Part shown: piece after piece, positions 1 through 13,300 of the stretch
How positions within the stretch are numbered: the stretch's first letter is position 1
How the letters are laid out: every line of letters begins with the position of its first letter
Assembly (NCBI GenBank): GCA_014843695.1
Contig: CM026395.1
Span: 51,504,557-51,568,556, forward strand
Source of the DNA: Archivesica marissinica
Taxonomy: Eukaryota; Mollusca; Bivalvia; Venerida; Vesicomyidae
Reading direction: 5' to 3'
DNA: 64,000 nt
Translations under genes and position numbers: made by a program
Notes under the pieces: model-generated
What the model was told of the DNA's origin: nothing
The model's input: only the letters and a program-made list of their open reading frames with translations
Database searches by the model: none

Positions 1-604
1 CTACCTTTGATCATATTTGTGAAAAACAACGCCAATACTTATTACCTAATTATGTACACAAGTTACAACTTACAGTCATTCGGTCATCCGATCATGTTTA
101 CATAATCTTCAAACAATGTCATCATTTCACCAATCAAGTACTGCCGTTTTCATAAAGGACCTCAATTATCAAATCAATTCCCATTATACAACACTGTAAA
201 TGTGTGATCATATACCGCTAATTTACAAGTTTGTTTTGATTGCAATTTATGATGGGAATATTCCATGCCTCCAGCACATGTACACAGCTGTTTTGACTGT
301 GAATCGATTGTTTCGCCAAACGATAGCGTATATCAGAGCAAAAAAATTGTAACCAGTCAAAGATACAATGAACACAGACTGTGTATCGAATTTTCTTTAA
401 CTGGAAAGCGCCGTAGTCAATTGTAAATAAAACCAGTCGAGTATGAAAGGTTAAAATATGGCACAAACGTTATTTATGCCGATTTTTTGTGTAATTTTCT
501 GAAAATCGCCAAATTGAAATTTTAGGAGCCATTTCTATCGCAAAATCGCCATTTGGCTCTTGTGGCGACTGACAGCGTGGCCCCTGGCTCCAGGCATCAC
601 ATGT
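1..604. other. no gene recognised
   Basis: AT-rich DNA without a usable reading frame. No kinase Gly-loop or VAIK exon was found, so the 5' exons of the RIPK1-like gene must lie to the left. Around 485-600 a short motif on GCCATTT and ATCGCAAAATCGCC is echoed, probably old repeat. Confidence 0.5.
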
Positions 605-690
605 TCGATCCCCCTCCTGACCCTAAGTAATAATATTAACAATCTTTCAGACGGGACTTTAAACCAATGTCTTGTGTCAGTGCTTTAATA
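605..690 (+). repeat. SINE fragment (family C)
   Basis: CTTTCAGACGGGACTTTAAA and the GTGTCAGTGCTTTA box match the middle of the family C SINE seen in full at 13450, 41535, 43195 and 62970. It is cut by the family B SINE at 701. Confidence 0.6.
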
Positions 691-967
691 CTGCACTTAA
701 GCTGTCCGATTAGCACAGTGGTTAGCACACTCGATTCTCACCAATGCAACCCGGGTTCAATCCTCGGACCGGGAAGTATGTGAGATGGTACGGTGGTCGC
801 AAGATCGGACAGGTGGGTTTTCTACAGGTACTCTGGTTTCCTCCCACACGAATGACCATATTTACGCTTTCATCTGCGCCAACGAGAGGGATTAATATAA
901 CTTGTTAAAACTTGCTTCGCAAACGTTAGAAAAGTAAATAAAGTTATAAAAAAAATACTGCGCTTAA
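688..967 (+). mobile_element. tRNA-derived SINE (family B) with target-site duplication
   Basis: The head has pol III boxes TAGCACAGTGG and GGGTTCAATCC. The body runs through GTATGTGAGATGGTACGGTG to an A-rich tail at 930-954. A 13-base direct repeat (ATACTGCRCTTAA, 688-700 and 955-967, one mismatch) flanks it. Other copies are at 42826 and 59521. Confidence 0.85.
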
Positions 968-1160
968 TGGCAGGGTTAACACAATATGACCGTTAAATAC
1001 AATGTTAGAATAGGTAGAGTGTTTTACAATGGCCAGTGTAATTTACTGAACAAGATTTTGCATGAAAATTCTAAAAAATAAAACAATATTAAGGGAGAAG
1101 TCATGGTGTTTAGTGTGATTATTTCGCCCATGTCGCACCATATGATGAGACATGAAGGGG
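960..1160 (+). repeat. CAGGG element copy, degenerate
   Basis: It shares ACAATATGACCGTTAAATAC, the AATGGCCAGTGTA block and GGGAGAAGT...TTTCGCCCATGTCGC with 46690-46935 and 63411-63695. Its ends are decayed. Confidence 0.6.
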
Positions 1161-1204
1161 AAACATTGGATATTTTTCATTTTTGCATACGTTTGATTTC
1201 ACAG

Positions 1205-1368
1205 TGAAAGACATAATTTGAAAAAAGAGGCACGGCGATTGAGGGCATCATCTCAGCACCCTAACATTATAGACTTACTGGGAGTGATGATGGAAACTGA
1301 CAATTATAGTCTCGTTCTTGAATACATGCACTTCGGCACATCTATTTCTTTTATCAAGGAATTTGATG
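1205..1368 (+). CDS. RIPK1: RIPK1-like exon: kinase helix C to hinge
   Basis: Acceptor TTTCACAG before 1205, donor GTGAGC after 1368. It enters with one base completing a codon and leaves in phase 1. The translation reads [15 protein letters not shown], then [12 protein letters not shown] and [11 protein letters not shown]: helix C with its Glu (KKEAR), the beta-4 HPNII motif and the hinge. This is the N-lobe back half of a Ser/Thr or tyrosine-kinase-like domain. The 50-bp satellite starts about 16 bases after the donor. Confidence 0.88.
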
Positions 1369-4300
1369 GTGAGCTTATTTAGTTTATACAAATGTACTAA
1401 TTTCCTTTCGCTAGATTGTGTAGCTTGTTCGTGCCATACAAATGTACTCATTTCCTTTCGCTAGATTGTGTAGCTAGTTTGTGCCATACAAATGTACTAA
1501 TTTCCTTTCGCTAGATTGTGTAGCTACTTTGTGCCATACAAATGTACTCATTTCCTTTCGCTAGATTGTGAAGCTAGTTCTTGCCATACAAATGTACTCA
1601 TTTCCTTTCGCTAGATTGTGTAGCTAGTTTGTGCCATACAAATGTACTCATTTCCTTTCGCTAGATTATGAAGCTAGTTTGTGCCATACAAATGTACTAA
1701 TTTCCTTTAGCTAGATTGTGTAGCTAGTTCGTGCCATACAAATGTACTCATTTCCTTTCGCTAGATTGTGAAACTAGTTTGTGCCATACAAATGTACTAA
1801 TTTCCTTTCGCTAGATTGTGAAACTAGTTTGTGCCATACAAATGTACTAATTTCCTTTAGCTAGATTGTGTAGCTAGTTCGTGCCATACAAATGTACTCA
1901 TTTCCTTTAGCTAGATTGTGTAGCTAGTTTGTGCCATACAAATGTACTAATTTCCTTTCGCTAGATTGTGAAACTAGTTTGTGTCATACAAATGTACTAA
2001 TTTCCTTTCGCTAGATTGTGTAGCTAGTTCGTGCCATACAAATGTACTCATTTCCTTTAGCTAGATTGTGAAGCTAGTTTGTGCCATACAAATGTACTAA
2101 TTTCCTTTAGCTAGATTGTGAAACTAGTTCTTGCCACACAAATGTACTAATTTTCTTTAGCTAGATCTTGAAACTAGTTCTTGCCATACAAATGTACTAA
2201 TTTCCTTTAGCTATATCTTGAAACTAGTTCTTGCCATACAAATGTACTAATTTCCTTTAGCTAGATTGTGAAACTAGTTCTTGCCAAACAAATGTACTAA
2301 TTTCCTTTAGCTAGATTGTGTAGCTAGTTCTTGCCATACAAATGTACTAATTTCCTTTAGCTAGATTGTGAAACTAGTTCTTGCCACACAAATGTACTAA
2401 TTTTCTTTAGCTAGATCTTGAAACTAGTTCTTGCCATACAAATGTACTAATTTCCTTTAGCTATATCTTGAAACTAGTTCTTGCCATACAAATGTACTAA
2501 TTTCCTTTAGCTAGATTGTGAAACTAGTTCTTGCCAAACAAATGTACTAATTTCCTTTAGCTAGATTGTGTAGCTAGTTCTTGCCATACAAATGTACTAA
2601 TTTCCTTTAGCTAGATTATGAAACTAGTTCTTGCCACACAAATGTACTAGTTTCCTTTAGCTAGATTGTGAAACTAGTTCTTGCCAAACAAATGTACCAG
2701 TTTCCTTTAGCTAGATTGTGAAACTAGTTCTTGCAATACAAATGTACTAATTTTCTTTAGCTAGATTGTGAAACTAGTTCTTGCCACACACATGTACTAA
2801 TTACCGTTAGCTAGATCGTGAAACTAGTTCTTGCCAAACAAATGTACTAATTTCTTTTAGCTAGATTGTGAAACTAGTTCTTGCCACATTAGCGTACGCA
2901 TTCCTGACTGCATGTGAGAGAAGAATCGAAGAGAGAAGAATCAATGTGGATTTAACCCATTCAACACCTAGTAACTGACATGGACTTGTACATGATATTT
3001 TTAGACCAATAAATTAATAATAAAATTACATTTGGACCAGTTCATTTATCAAAATGGGTAATTTTGTCTGAAAATAGTAATATTACTGGCAAACAGTGCA
3101 GATCCTGATGAGACGGCTCGTCACGAATCTGGATCTACACTTTTTGTAAGCCTATTCAGAGGTATGTGGTGTTGAATGGGTTATGTGTCTTGCCTGATGA
3201 GATTCAATCTCGCAATCCCTCGGTAACGACGGATGGAATACGTATTCGTTACACAGCCGTGTACTTATGAATCTCAATATAGCCCAATTCAGTAGTCAAG
3301 TTACAGCAATATTATTAAATTAACATTCTATCAGGGCTTGGCATTTTCTCTGTATACGCAAAGAAGAAATTTACCGTGTTTAAATCTTGATGTGAAACGT
3401 GACATCATTTTACTAACATATTTGTAGTTTTGCGACATCATTTATGGATCCTAAAAAAAATATCACCAACTAGTTTTGGGCTATTTAGCTCATGTTAGAA
3501 TCAAAATAATATTTGTATTTGCGTTATTTATTGACCCCCGGTGCCCTTTTGAGCAGTAATTCAGACATGGACTGGCACCCGGATAGAAGCATTAACCTTT
3601 CACTAGCCAGCTTGATCACATCTTCATGTGAAAGAGTTTATAAACCCCTATGCGATTCGAACGTACAGTGGTGTGTGTCAAGTGGTTTGAAGTCAGCGAC
3701 CTTTACCGCTCGGCCACGGAAGCCCCTCATACACTCCGTGCACAGTATTTATTGTATGCTTGCTTTGCTCTTCAGTTGGTGTCCCGTTGCGAGTACAGTT
3801 TGTGAAGCAGATAATATCAGCAATGGCGTGGCTCCATTCGCAGCAACCTCCTGTAAAACATCTTGATTTAAAGGCAGATAATGTTCTCATAAACAACTAC
3901 TTCAATGCCAAGGTATTACCAGAGTCTTATATAGCCCTGCCCCCAAGGGCTAGGGTAGGGCAAGGAATTACCCAATTAGATGTAGCCCCGCCCCCAAGGG
4001 CCAGGGAAGAGCAAGATATTACCAGAGTCATATGTAGCCCCACCCCTAAGCGTCAGGGAAGGTTTACCGTAGTCATATGTGGCGCCGGGCAATGTATTAC
4101 CCAAGTCATTTGTAGTCCCGCCTCAAGGGCCAGGTATAAACCCGAGTTATTTGTAGTCCTGTCCCCTGTTGCCAGGTAGGGCTATGTATTACCCTAGTCA
4201 TTTGTAGTCCCGCCTCAACCAACTATATTTGTGGTTGGTTACCTTCTACATTTGTGGTTGGTTACCAACTATATTTCTGGTTGGTTACCGGATAGATTTG

Positions 4301-7300
4301 TGGTTAGTTACTGGCTATATTTGTGGTTGGTTACTGGCTATATTTGTGGTTGGTTACTGGCTATATTTGTGGCTGGTTACCAACTATATTTGTTGTTGGT
4401 TACCGGCTACATTTGTGGTTAGTTACCAGCTATATTTGTTGTTGGTTACCGGCTATATTTGTGGCTGGTTACCTGCTATATTTGTGGTTTGTTACCGGCT
4501 ACATTTGTGGTTAGTTACTGGCTATATCTGTGGCTAGTTACCTGCTATATTTGTGGTTGGTTACCAACTATATTTGTTGTTGGTTACCGGCTATATTTGT
4601 GGTTAGTTACTGGCTATATTTGTGGTTGGTTACCAACTACATTTGTGGTTAGTTACCGGCTACATTTATTGTTGGTTACTGGCTATATTTGTGGTTGGTT
4701 ACTGGTTATATTTGTAGAGTAGACACGTATTTTAGAAAATTATTGATGGTGAACTTCAGTTAGCCCATTACTGCAGAGAGATAGTCATTATGCTGTGGAT
4801 CTTTGTACACTCAGCAATCCGTATCAATGCGCAATCAGCATATCTATCCCCCCCCCCCCCCGTTACCAGGGCGATTATGGTCTCTTTCCACTATTTACTG
4901 TCAGTATTTTGTTTGACTGTTACCGTATTTTCTCCACTATAAGACGATCTCCCCTAACTTTAAATCAGTGGTATTTTGCATAGACCCGCGTATATCACTG
5001 GTTGAGAATGTGGAAATCACTCAGCTGTAAAGATCAAACTAATTGTACTGTAAAAGCACTGTAAATTATGTCAAATCATTAAAAAAATACACTGATGTAC
5101 AACAATAAATTTGATTTGCTAAAATGCTATTGACAAGTTCAGTTTACAAGTTTTATAGTTTTGTTACAACATTTCAGTTATTTCAAAGGTCATCAATTAT
5201 TGAGTTGGAACAAACTGATTAAAAATAATTACTGTGTCTTGTGCCTGTGCATAAAATAGATAGAAATATGACCTGATATATATAAATTACAGTTTATTTA
5301 ACGTCACTACTGGTTGCTAATATAAACAACACCTTTCCTGGACAGGCTCCTGCAGTTAACCAGTACTTGGTGCACCAACCTCTGTATGAAACTTCCAACT
5401 TTTTCATTTAAATGAGACACGGCCTGAGTGGGGCTCGAACCTGTGACCATCAGTGATGATAGGTTACAGTGGTATTTTGTAACATTTATTGTGACCATTT
5501 ATATCACAGATAAGTGACTTTGGACTGTCAGAATGGAGAACGATTACGATGGCATATAGCAAGACCCCGCTGGTTCAAGGCCCACGTTGTGGTACAATCA
5601 CCCACGTACCCCCAGAAGTTTTCGAAGACATCAACCAGAAAGGAAAAGTTGAAGAGGATGTGTATTCATTTGGGATAACTGTGTGGGAAATCTTCACAGG
5701 GAAGTCTCCATTTAAAGGTATACAGAACAGAACAAACAGTACAGAACATATGTGACCCACCATGACAAAATCAGTCTTAAGTCGGAAAAAATAAATAATG
5801 AGTTAACTATGCCATCATATAGGTATAAATATAAGCTTTCTAGTGATATCAGTTCATTCATGTAGCTCGTTTCAGTCCAAAGTTATGACCATTTGAATAA
5901 TGGACTTCGCGTGATTAATATTCCGAGAAAACGGCTGTCAAAGATTTTCAGAAATTCTGACTTATCTTAACAAAATTTGGAGACGCAGTGAAATCAAAAC
6001 ACCATAGCAACCAATATGTTCCACATGACACAACTAGTCATGTTTGGTATCAAATTAAAGGTAAATGTCCATTCTTTAAAATGCCACTTTGCCGAACTTA
6101 GTAGTATCCATAGTGGTTCAGCTGTTCTAGCATAAATACAATAGTAATAATTAATAATAATAAAAAAATTTAAAATATTTTTTATTGACTTAAATTTTAT
6201 TTACTTAACCCATACCCTGATATATACGTATTTCTACGTGTTATCAGGCTCCTGATATATACGTATGTCTACGTGTTATCGGGCACCTGATATATACGTA
6301 TTTCTCCCTGTTATCGGGCACCTGATATAATACGTATATATACGACCACACCAGTCACCTGATAAATACGTGTTTTTACGTGTCCGTTTTAAATCCATCA
6401 TTTTCGCTAATTAAATACGACAGAAAAGCGGTCAAAATATGTTTCAATAAATGTCTGAAGTTAAAATGAAAATAAATCTAAAAATAGCAATTACTCATAA
6501 TTAGCTTGCATAAAAATATCTATGTATTTAGTAAATTTCCACTGTGAAGGCCAATTGACCTTTCTGCCGATTTTGATTGACAGCTGGCGTTAGCCAATCG
6601 CATCGCACCATTCGCGCACACCCCCGGCAACGGTTTATCGCCGCCATCTTGTTAGACAAAGATGGCAGCGATAAACCGTTGCCGGGGGTGTGCGCGAATG
6701 GTGCGATGTGATTGGCTAACGCCAGCTGTCAATCAAAATCGGCAGAAAGGTCAATTCATGCGTATGGTCTAAAATCAGAATTAAAAAGTATTTGTTGACA
6801 GAAAAAGGTCTTCCGGTCGGGACCACGAGGGCATATCAGTGATCTGGTCGATTTTACCTAGTTTCTCGTCGATGTTTCTGCATGCATGTTTCAATTTCGT
6901 TGGTTGCCTTTATTATATATTACTTACTATATGACCATAGGCCAAAAATAAAAATAAATGTTTGTGTCTGGTGCCTGTGGCTACACGCAACACAGGTACA
7001 GATAACGGTGTGTTAAAATTTCACACAACAAATCAGCAGATAAAGGTTCTACACTCGTCTAGGTTTACCATTTACCTATATATGACTGATTTGCATCGAA
7101 ATGAATCTAAATATTAACCTATATAATGAATAATCGTCATGAAATCACACCGAAAATCGTTTTGTTTCTATCCAATCGTCTGTGAACATAGGAACAGGTG
7201 CGCACTTGCAGATCACGTGGTCTTTATCGGCCAATGGATGAGTGGGAATCACGTTTACGTCGCAACCGAAGAGATTTTTGAAAAAATTCGATTGATTTAA

Positions 7301-10300
7301 AGTCGTTGATTAGATGGAAGCATATAAGATCTTACTTCAAAAATAGCATCAGCTGAAAATACGTCATCTCTAGATTATTTCGGTACCAAATACATGGGGC
7401 CAAACCGCGGGACTGTATCATTGAAGGCCATCGGAAAACACCGCCTACACGGCTTAGATCTTTTGTTTCACTGCGATTAATAACAATGGCAATTAACACC
7501 AAGCTAATTAAAATGTGTTTTTAATGCCTTAAATTACACAAATACGTGCTTCTATCACATTTATTATAAAGATAAATGATTATAAAATGCCATTATACAA
7601 TAATCTGAAAATTGTTAAAATACCATTTTGTTGACTTATAATGTAATTATCTGCCTTACGATAATCCCGACTTACGACTGATTTTGATATGGCGGGTCAC
7701 ATATTGTTTATTAGACTTAAAGCAGCATTACATCGTAATAAAGGATGTTTTGGGTAAAATATAATACTAATGTGTGTGTGTTTACAAAAATCGAAATAGT
7801 CGCTCAGAAACGATAAAATTCCAATAAATTTAAACCGTCGTATACGCGAATTTGTTTATCAACACACGAAATGTCAACACGCACAGCGCGCATGCGTGAA
7901 ACAACAGAGGATGTAGAAAACGTATATTTTGAACATGAAAGACTATCTATCTATCTTGGGGATGTAGAAATGTCCCTAAAAGACTTAGCTAACAGAGGTA
8001 TGAATCAACATATCAAGTAATTTAATTAAAAGACAACGTGGGACAAATGTGGACGATGCGTTCCAGATGTAAAAAAGTGCGGATAATGTGTTCCGGTTGT
8101 AAACAAGTGCGTGACCGATCGACTCGGAAAGTCCTACTTTTCGGTTTCGAGTTTGTTTTATCGCAAAAAAACACTGTTTACCAAATGAACATAAGCATAC
8201 AAAGTATGTTAGAATGTGTAGCAGCATTGCTACCCATACGTAAAATCTTAATTTTTCAAATATCTTTTATTTCATACGATGTAATGCTGCTTTAAGCATT
8301 ACATAGCTCATCATCATAATAATACATATACAATTTACATGCAATGAATAAAAAAGTCATAAATATATGAAGAGTGTAAAGCCTGGTTTCCATGAAGCAT
8401 AGTTTATACGCGTCAATTTTGTGAGCGCTACTTTTGTCGGCGCATACGTGCGGTGAAAATCGTTTCCATGTAAACGGATATTACTTGCAGCTTTTATTAT
8501 TATACGTGAGTGGATTTCGGTCATAAATTCAAAATGGCGATGTCTAAACATGCACTCACGTTGAAGCTCGTACTTTCACAGTTAATAGAACAGCTAGATG
8601 CGGACGATATGTTGCTTGCCTTAGTCCGCCTCCATGGTCAAGTGGTTAAGGTCGCTGACTTGGCCGTGTCTCATTTATATGAAAAAGTTGGCAGTTTCTT
8701 ACGGAGGTTGGTGCACCCAAGTACTGGTTAACCGCTGGAGCCTGTCCAGGAAAGGTGTTATTAGGTAAACTGCCTCATATTTGGCCAGTGCAAGTTGAAG
8801 ACATATTCTGTTTCAGAGCGATTTCTTTTCTAAAACTTAATTATGGATGGCATTAAATTTTAAACACATTTTTAAAAAAAAAAAGTAAAAATGTTTTAGC
8901 ACTCGTTTATAAGACGGTGAAAAAATAGCGGTATCAAATTTGGCAACAAATCCATACAATATCATCTATTCAAAGTGATCACTATAAACACCGGGCCAGA
9001 ATAAATGTCAAAAGCGTACGTAAGAAACTAACCTAACATACACCCTTCTACAGTCTACATCCGTTATGTCAGTCATTTTATATATAACTGGCTCCGTTTA
9101 TATTGAATTTCGTTAAGTCAAACTATGGTTGTGTCGAAGTATTTTGTTCGGTCCAACGGAATTCGACATAACGGATGTAGACTGTAGATATGTCTATTTA
9201 TAGACAGTGAACTTAATCAAACAATCCCAATGTTTTGATATCGTCTGATGACACAGATTGAATGGGACACAACTCTGATTTTGATTTTGTAAACAAATGA
9301 TTTGAATAGTGCCAAAAATTAAGAGGACATCACTCCGTCGCATTCAATATTGCTGAGGTTCTGGAAGTGATTCTAGTGTTTTAACAATCTTGGGGGGGGG
9401 GGGGGGGCTTTTTTAAATGGATTTTCATGTCAAATAGTTTTGTTCAAGGTATGAATGTAGGTCCTCCAAGACACTATTATATGGCCAATCTAAGATTAGC
9501 CTATGGTGCTTATCAAAATGGAATGACAATATTCATAAAAATGTTGTTTGTTGTTGAATCATAACACCATCCAGGGCACCGTAGCAATACCTCAAGAATA
9601 GGGTAACCTCAAATGAATATTGTAAACAAACATGGCTGTCTGCCGAGGATTGTCACTTGGAAAATCATCGATGTTGTCTAAACAAAATTAACTGTAAGCA
9701 TATCTTTTGCTTTTGATGAATGAGCTAATGCTGATTAAAGTCTTAGTACCTCGAGAACTAGGAACACCAGTGTCTATACTGTTAATTTCGGTAAAAATAC
9801 ACAGGAATCATTCGTACATGTTTTTTCATAGTTATTGCGGCATCCAGAGATAATCCACATGTTCGGACTAGTCGTGAATACATTACAATGTACCAGGCAT
9901 ATAGCGGTCAGCATATGAAACAATCGTAAAAAATTATATTCCATTTACATATTCCAGGTTGCCATAATAATATTGAACTGATACGCAGTGCTGTTCTTTG
10001 TAACCAGCGCCCTGATTTGTCAGATTTAGTGAGTCCGTGTCCAAAGCTGATAGTCGACATGATAAAATGTTCGTGGGACAAACAACCAAGGAAGAGGCCG
10101 ACTTTTAAGGGTATGTCACTAGGCCTTTCCCCGGAAAAAAAAATCAGTGCATTTGTTTCGTGGCAATTTCTATGGAGGGAGAATTCTGCAATTTCAGAGT
10201 AAAATGTTTACAGGGTAAAATAATAATGCTTATTTTACTATTATTTCGATACATTCAATTAAGACGCTAAGTATTTGTTGATCTCAGGAGCACTAATACA

Positions 10301-13300
10301 GGTTTTATGATTTCTTAATTATTAACTCAATTAACTTAATTCAACCGCTGTAATTTGGACATTTTGAAATTCAAGTACTGTATATTTTACCGGTAGTACT
10401 TAAAGGGCTTGGAAAATCCCTGTATCATGTTTAGAGAGTAAAAAATTGTCAGTGTTACAAGTGGTTGACTCACTCGGACGAGATGTTAAACCGAGTTATC
10501 GTTTCGGTGCTTTGCACCGTGCCTGTAAAAGAACCATAGAACCAGAGGAGACTCTGCAATGGGTCTCTGTCAGTACCATTGCACTATCCCACAAAACCTA
10601 AAATGACTAATCTCCTCAGGCATCATTCAGACAACTGGTAGTAATGATATTGTCAAACGAGGGATCAAACATGCGATCCTTGGATTCACATTTCAACATG
10701 TTTCAACCACAGGACCACAGGATCACTGACCCATCATCAATCAATGTTAGTTGTAGATCTAATTTCAGGCTTTTACCACCTATAGACAAATCAATTGTCA
10801 AATTTATTATACTAGTAAATCATTTTCCATGGATCGTTCACTTCTCACAGATGATATAAATTACACTGTCACCAGTGGTGCTCCATTATAAACACGTTTC
10901 GTGATTTCTGCAAATAATTTGTTAATGTCTACAAGAAAAACATAATTGTATCTCTCTTTATTTTATGCTTTGCATTGAAAAATAGAAATCAGTGAAATAA
11001 ATGAAAGGAATAGCACATTTTATTCTCACTGCTTTACACGTGTGGTACCTAGCCACTGCATGTTGAAATGTTGTCAACACGAACATTTTCGGATTCAAGC
11101 CGTCAGTGATATCATTTGTGATGTCTATTATGACTTTTTGGTCCTTTAGACACGACATTCTAGCACCATTTAGTGCACAGTTCTTCTTCTTGTCTGTTAA
11201 TGGCTACCAGTCAACAATTGAGCTATTATGGCCAAGCGTGGGGGGTTGGAAAAGTGAGCTACCAGGCCTCCTCAGCTACTATAATTCCACCAAAGAGGAC
11301 ACTGGTAGTGTGATAAAAAAAGGTGCAAAAACCTAACACCTTAAACCTTAAAAGCCCTTAAGCCTACAATATGTATATACTAGAAGTGTGCAAAGAGAGG
11401 TTAGTAATTGTTAAGAACAAGATAAAAACAAGTGTGTTTCCTTTTATGGCTTCATCATCGATGCAGCCAGCGCTGACTTAAATCCTGCGATAGAGTCAGC
11501 GCTGACTACACGAGATGGCAGTATGTTCCATTGAACAACTGTTCTCGAAAAGTATGAGCACTTGAAATAGTCAACTATTGTGAATGGAATGTGATGTGCC
11601 AAATGGTGGCAATGTCGTGACTGTCAGTTGTAAGGTGTGAGATATTGTGATGGATTGACAGCCACATGATTATTTACCATTTTATAGAGCAGAGTAAGCC
11701 GGTTTGTTTTTCGTCTACATTCTAAGGAGTTCCATTTCAGATCATTCATTATATTAGTGACTGTGCCCGGGGTGTTGCTGTATGTGTTGGTGACAAAGCA
11801 TGCAGCCTGTTTTTGAATATTTTCAACTCTGTCATTGTCTTTCTGTGTATGTGGATCCCATACTGATGAGCAATATTCTAATGTAGGTCTGACAATAGAG
11901 TTATAAGCAGCATATTTAGTTATTTGCGTCCTGAATGAAAATTCCTTTTTAAGAAGCCTAAGCTCTGACTGGATTTACTGGTTATTTTATTTATGTGCGG
12001 AGGAGTCCATGAGAGATTGGATGAAATTTCTACACCAAGATAAGTTGCTTGGGATACGGTAGATAAAGTTTGTTTGTGATCTTTCGTTTTGATCTTGTGA
12101 CATGCATGATATGGTATTTACTGATGTTGAAGCTCATCTTCCATTTCTGCTCCCATGCTGCTAGCTTGTTTAGATCATACTGTAATTACATGGAGTCTTG
12201 GGCAGAATGAATAGCTCTATAAATAACGCAGTCATCAGCAAAGAGTCTGACATGGGACTTTACAGTTGCAGGAAGGTCATTTATGTAGAGCAGAAACAGA
12301 AGAGGCCCCAACACCGACCCTTGGGGGACTCCTGATAGGTTGCATCATTTTCTATCATAATTTTCAGCCTAAATTAACATGAATATTTGTTTGCTTAAAG
12401 CGCCATTACATCATAAAAGGAAAACAAAATGCATTTTTTACGTATACATTTAAATAGCATTTCTACTACAAATACTTCAGAAATAATTCAAACACATTCA
12501 ATCAAACTCTTAAAAGTGAAAGTCGGATTTCATATAACGGTCAGCCACGATCCTGAATTGACATTAGTTTATTATTGGAGTCTTTGCAAAATGCATGATA
12601 CTGTCGTTTAGAGAAAATTTAAATATGATTAATCTAAAACTAAATATGCATAAGCACAAATGTGAGATATAACAGTAAATCTGGACCATAAATGTTGTTA
12701 TTCTTGATACACGCGTTGCATTACGCATCGATATTGACCCTATTTACATTATTTTGTTGTGTCAAAGATTAAATAATCTGTTTCTGTGGCAAATATTTGG
12801 GGAAATATGTTACCATATAATAGGAAATTACATTCTGAAGAAATTTGTGTTTTTCACCTATGTAGTGTCTGTCGCTTTAAGTGAATGATCGAATAATGTT
12901 TCACTTATGAACATAGAAAGCTATTATTCTACTATTATCATCATACACTGAAACAAACACATATCCTCTTAATCTTCCTTAGATGTTAAACCTTTCACTG
13001 GGGATGTAGTCATATTCCTTCTATAATGTCTATTTCAGTAATTGATTTTGACTAACCCGTTATTGATTTATGGATTTTTTGACCACATATATGTACAAAA
13101 ATGTTCCACATATAGGAATTATGTGCAGTTCATTTTGCTGCCCAGCCTGGTCTCACAGTTTTGTGACGTCAGTTACGTACTCCATCCAACAACACCAACT
13201 ATTTCTTTGTTTTTTTTATATATTTCAGTCATGTTAGATTCGAAAGAATATTTGTAATTGCGTTATTCATAGTCGAATAAAACATGGTCTGCGTGATTAA

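Larger units (their letters stand above)
5751..7701. mobile_element. 1.95 kb non-autonomous DNA transposon with 36-bp inverted ends
   Basis: The left end TGTGACCCACCATGACAAAA and right end (reverse complement) TGTGACCCGCCATATCAAAA continue into ATCAGTC.TAAGTCGG on both sides. No transposase frame inside. It holds a 34-bp array (6217-6380) and a foldback (6553-6756), so it is probably a composite. Confidence 0.72.

Noticed and set aside
4229..4722. Leu/Trp/Tyr-rich frames resembling membrane segments
   Set aside because: All three frames of the 23-bp array give the same cycle; hydrophobicity is a by-product of T-rich DNA.
8038..8295. 85-codon frame with Arg/Lys/Cys-rich start
   Set aside because: Entirely within the TTAAAGC MITE and ends in its inverted terminus.
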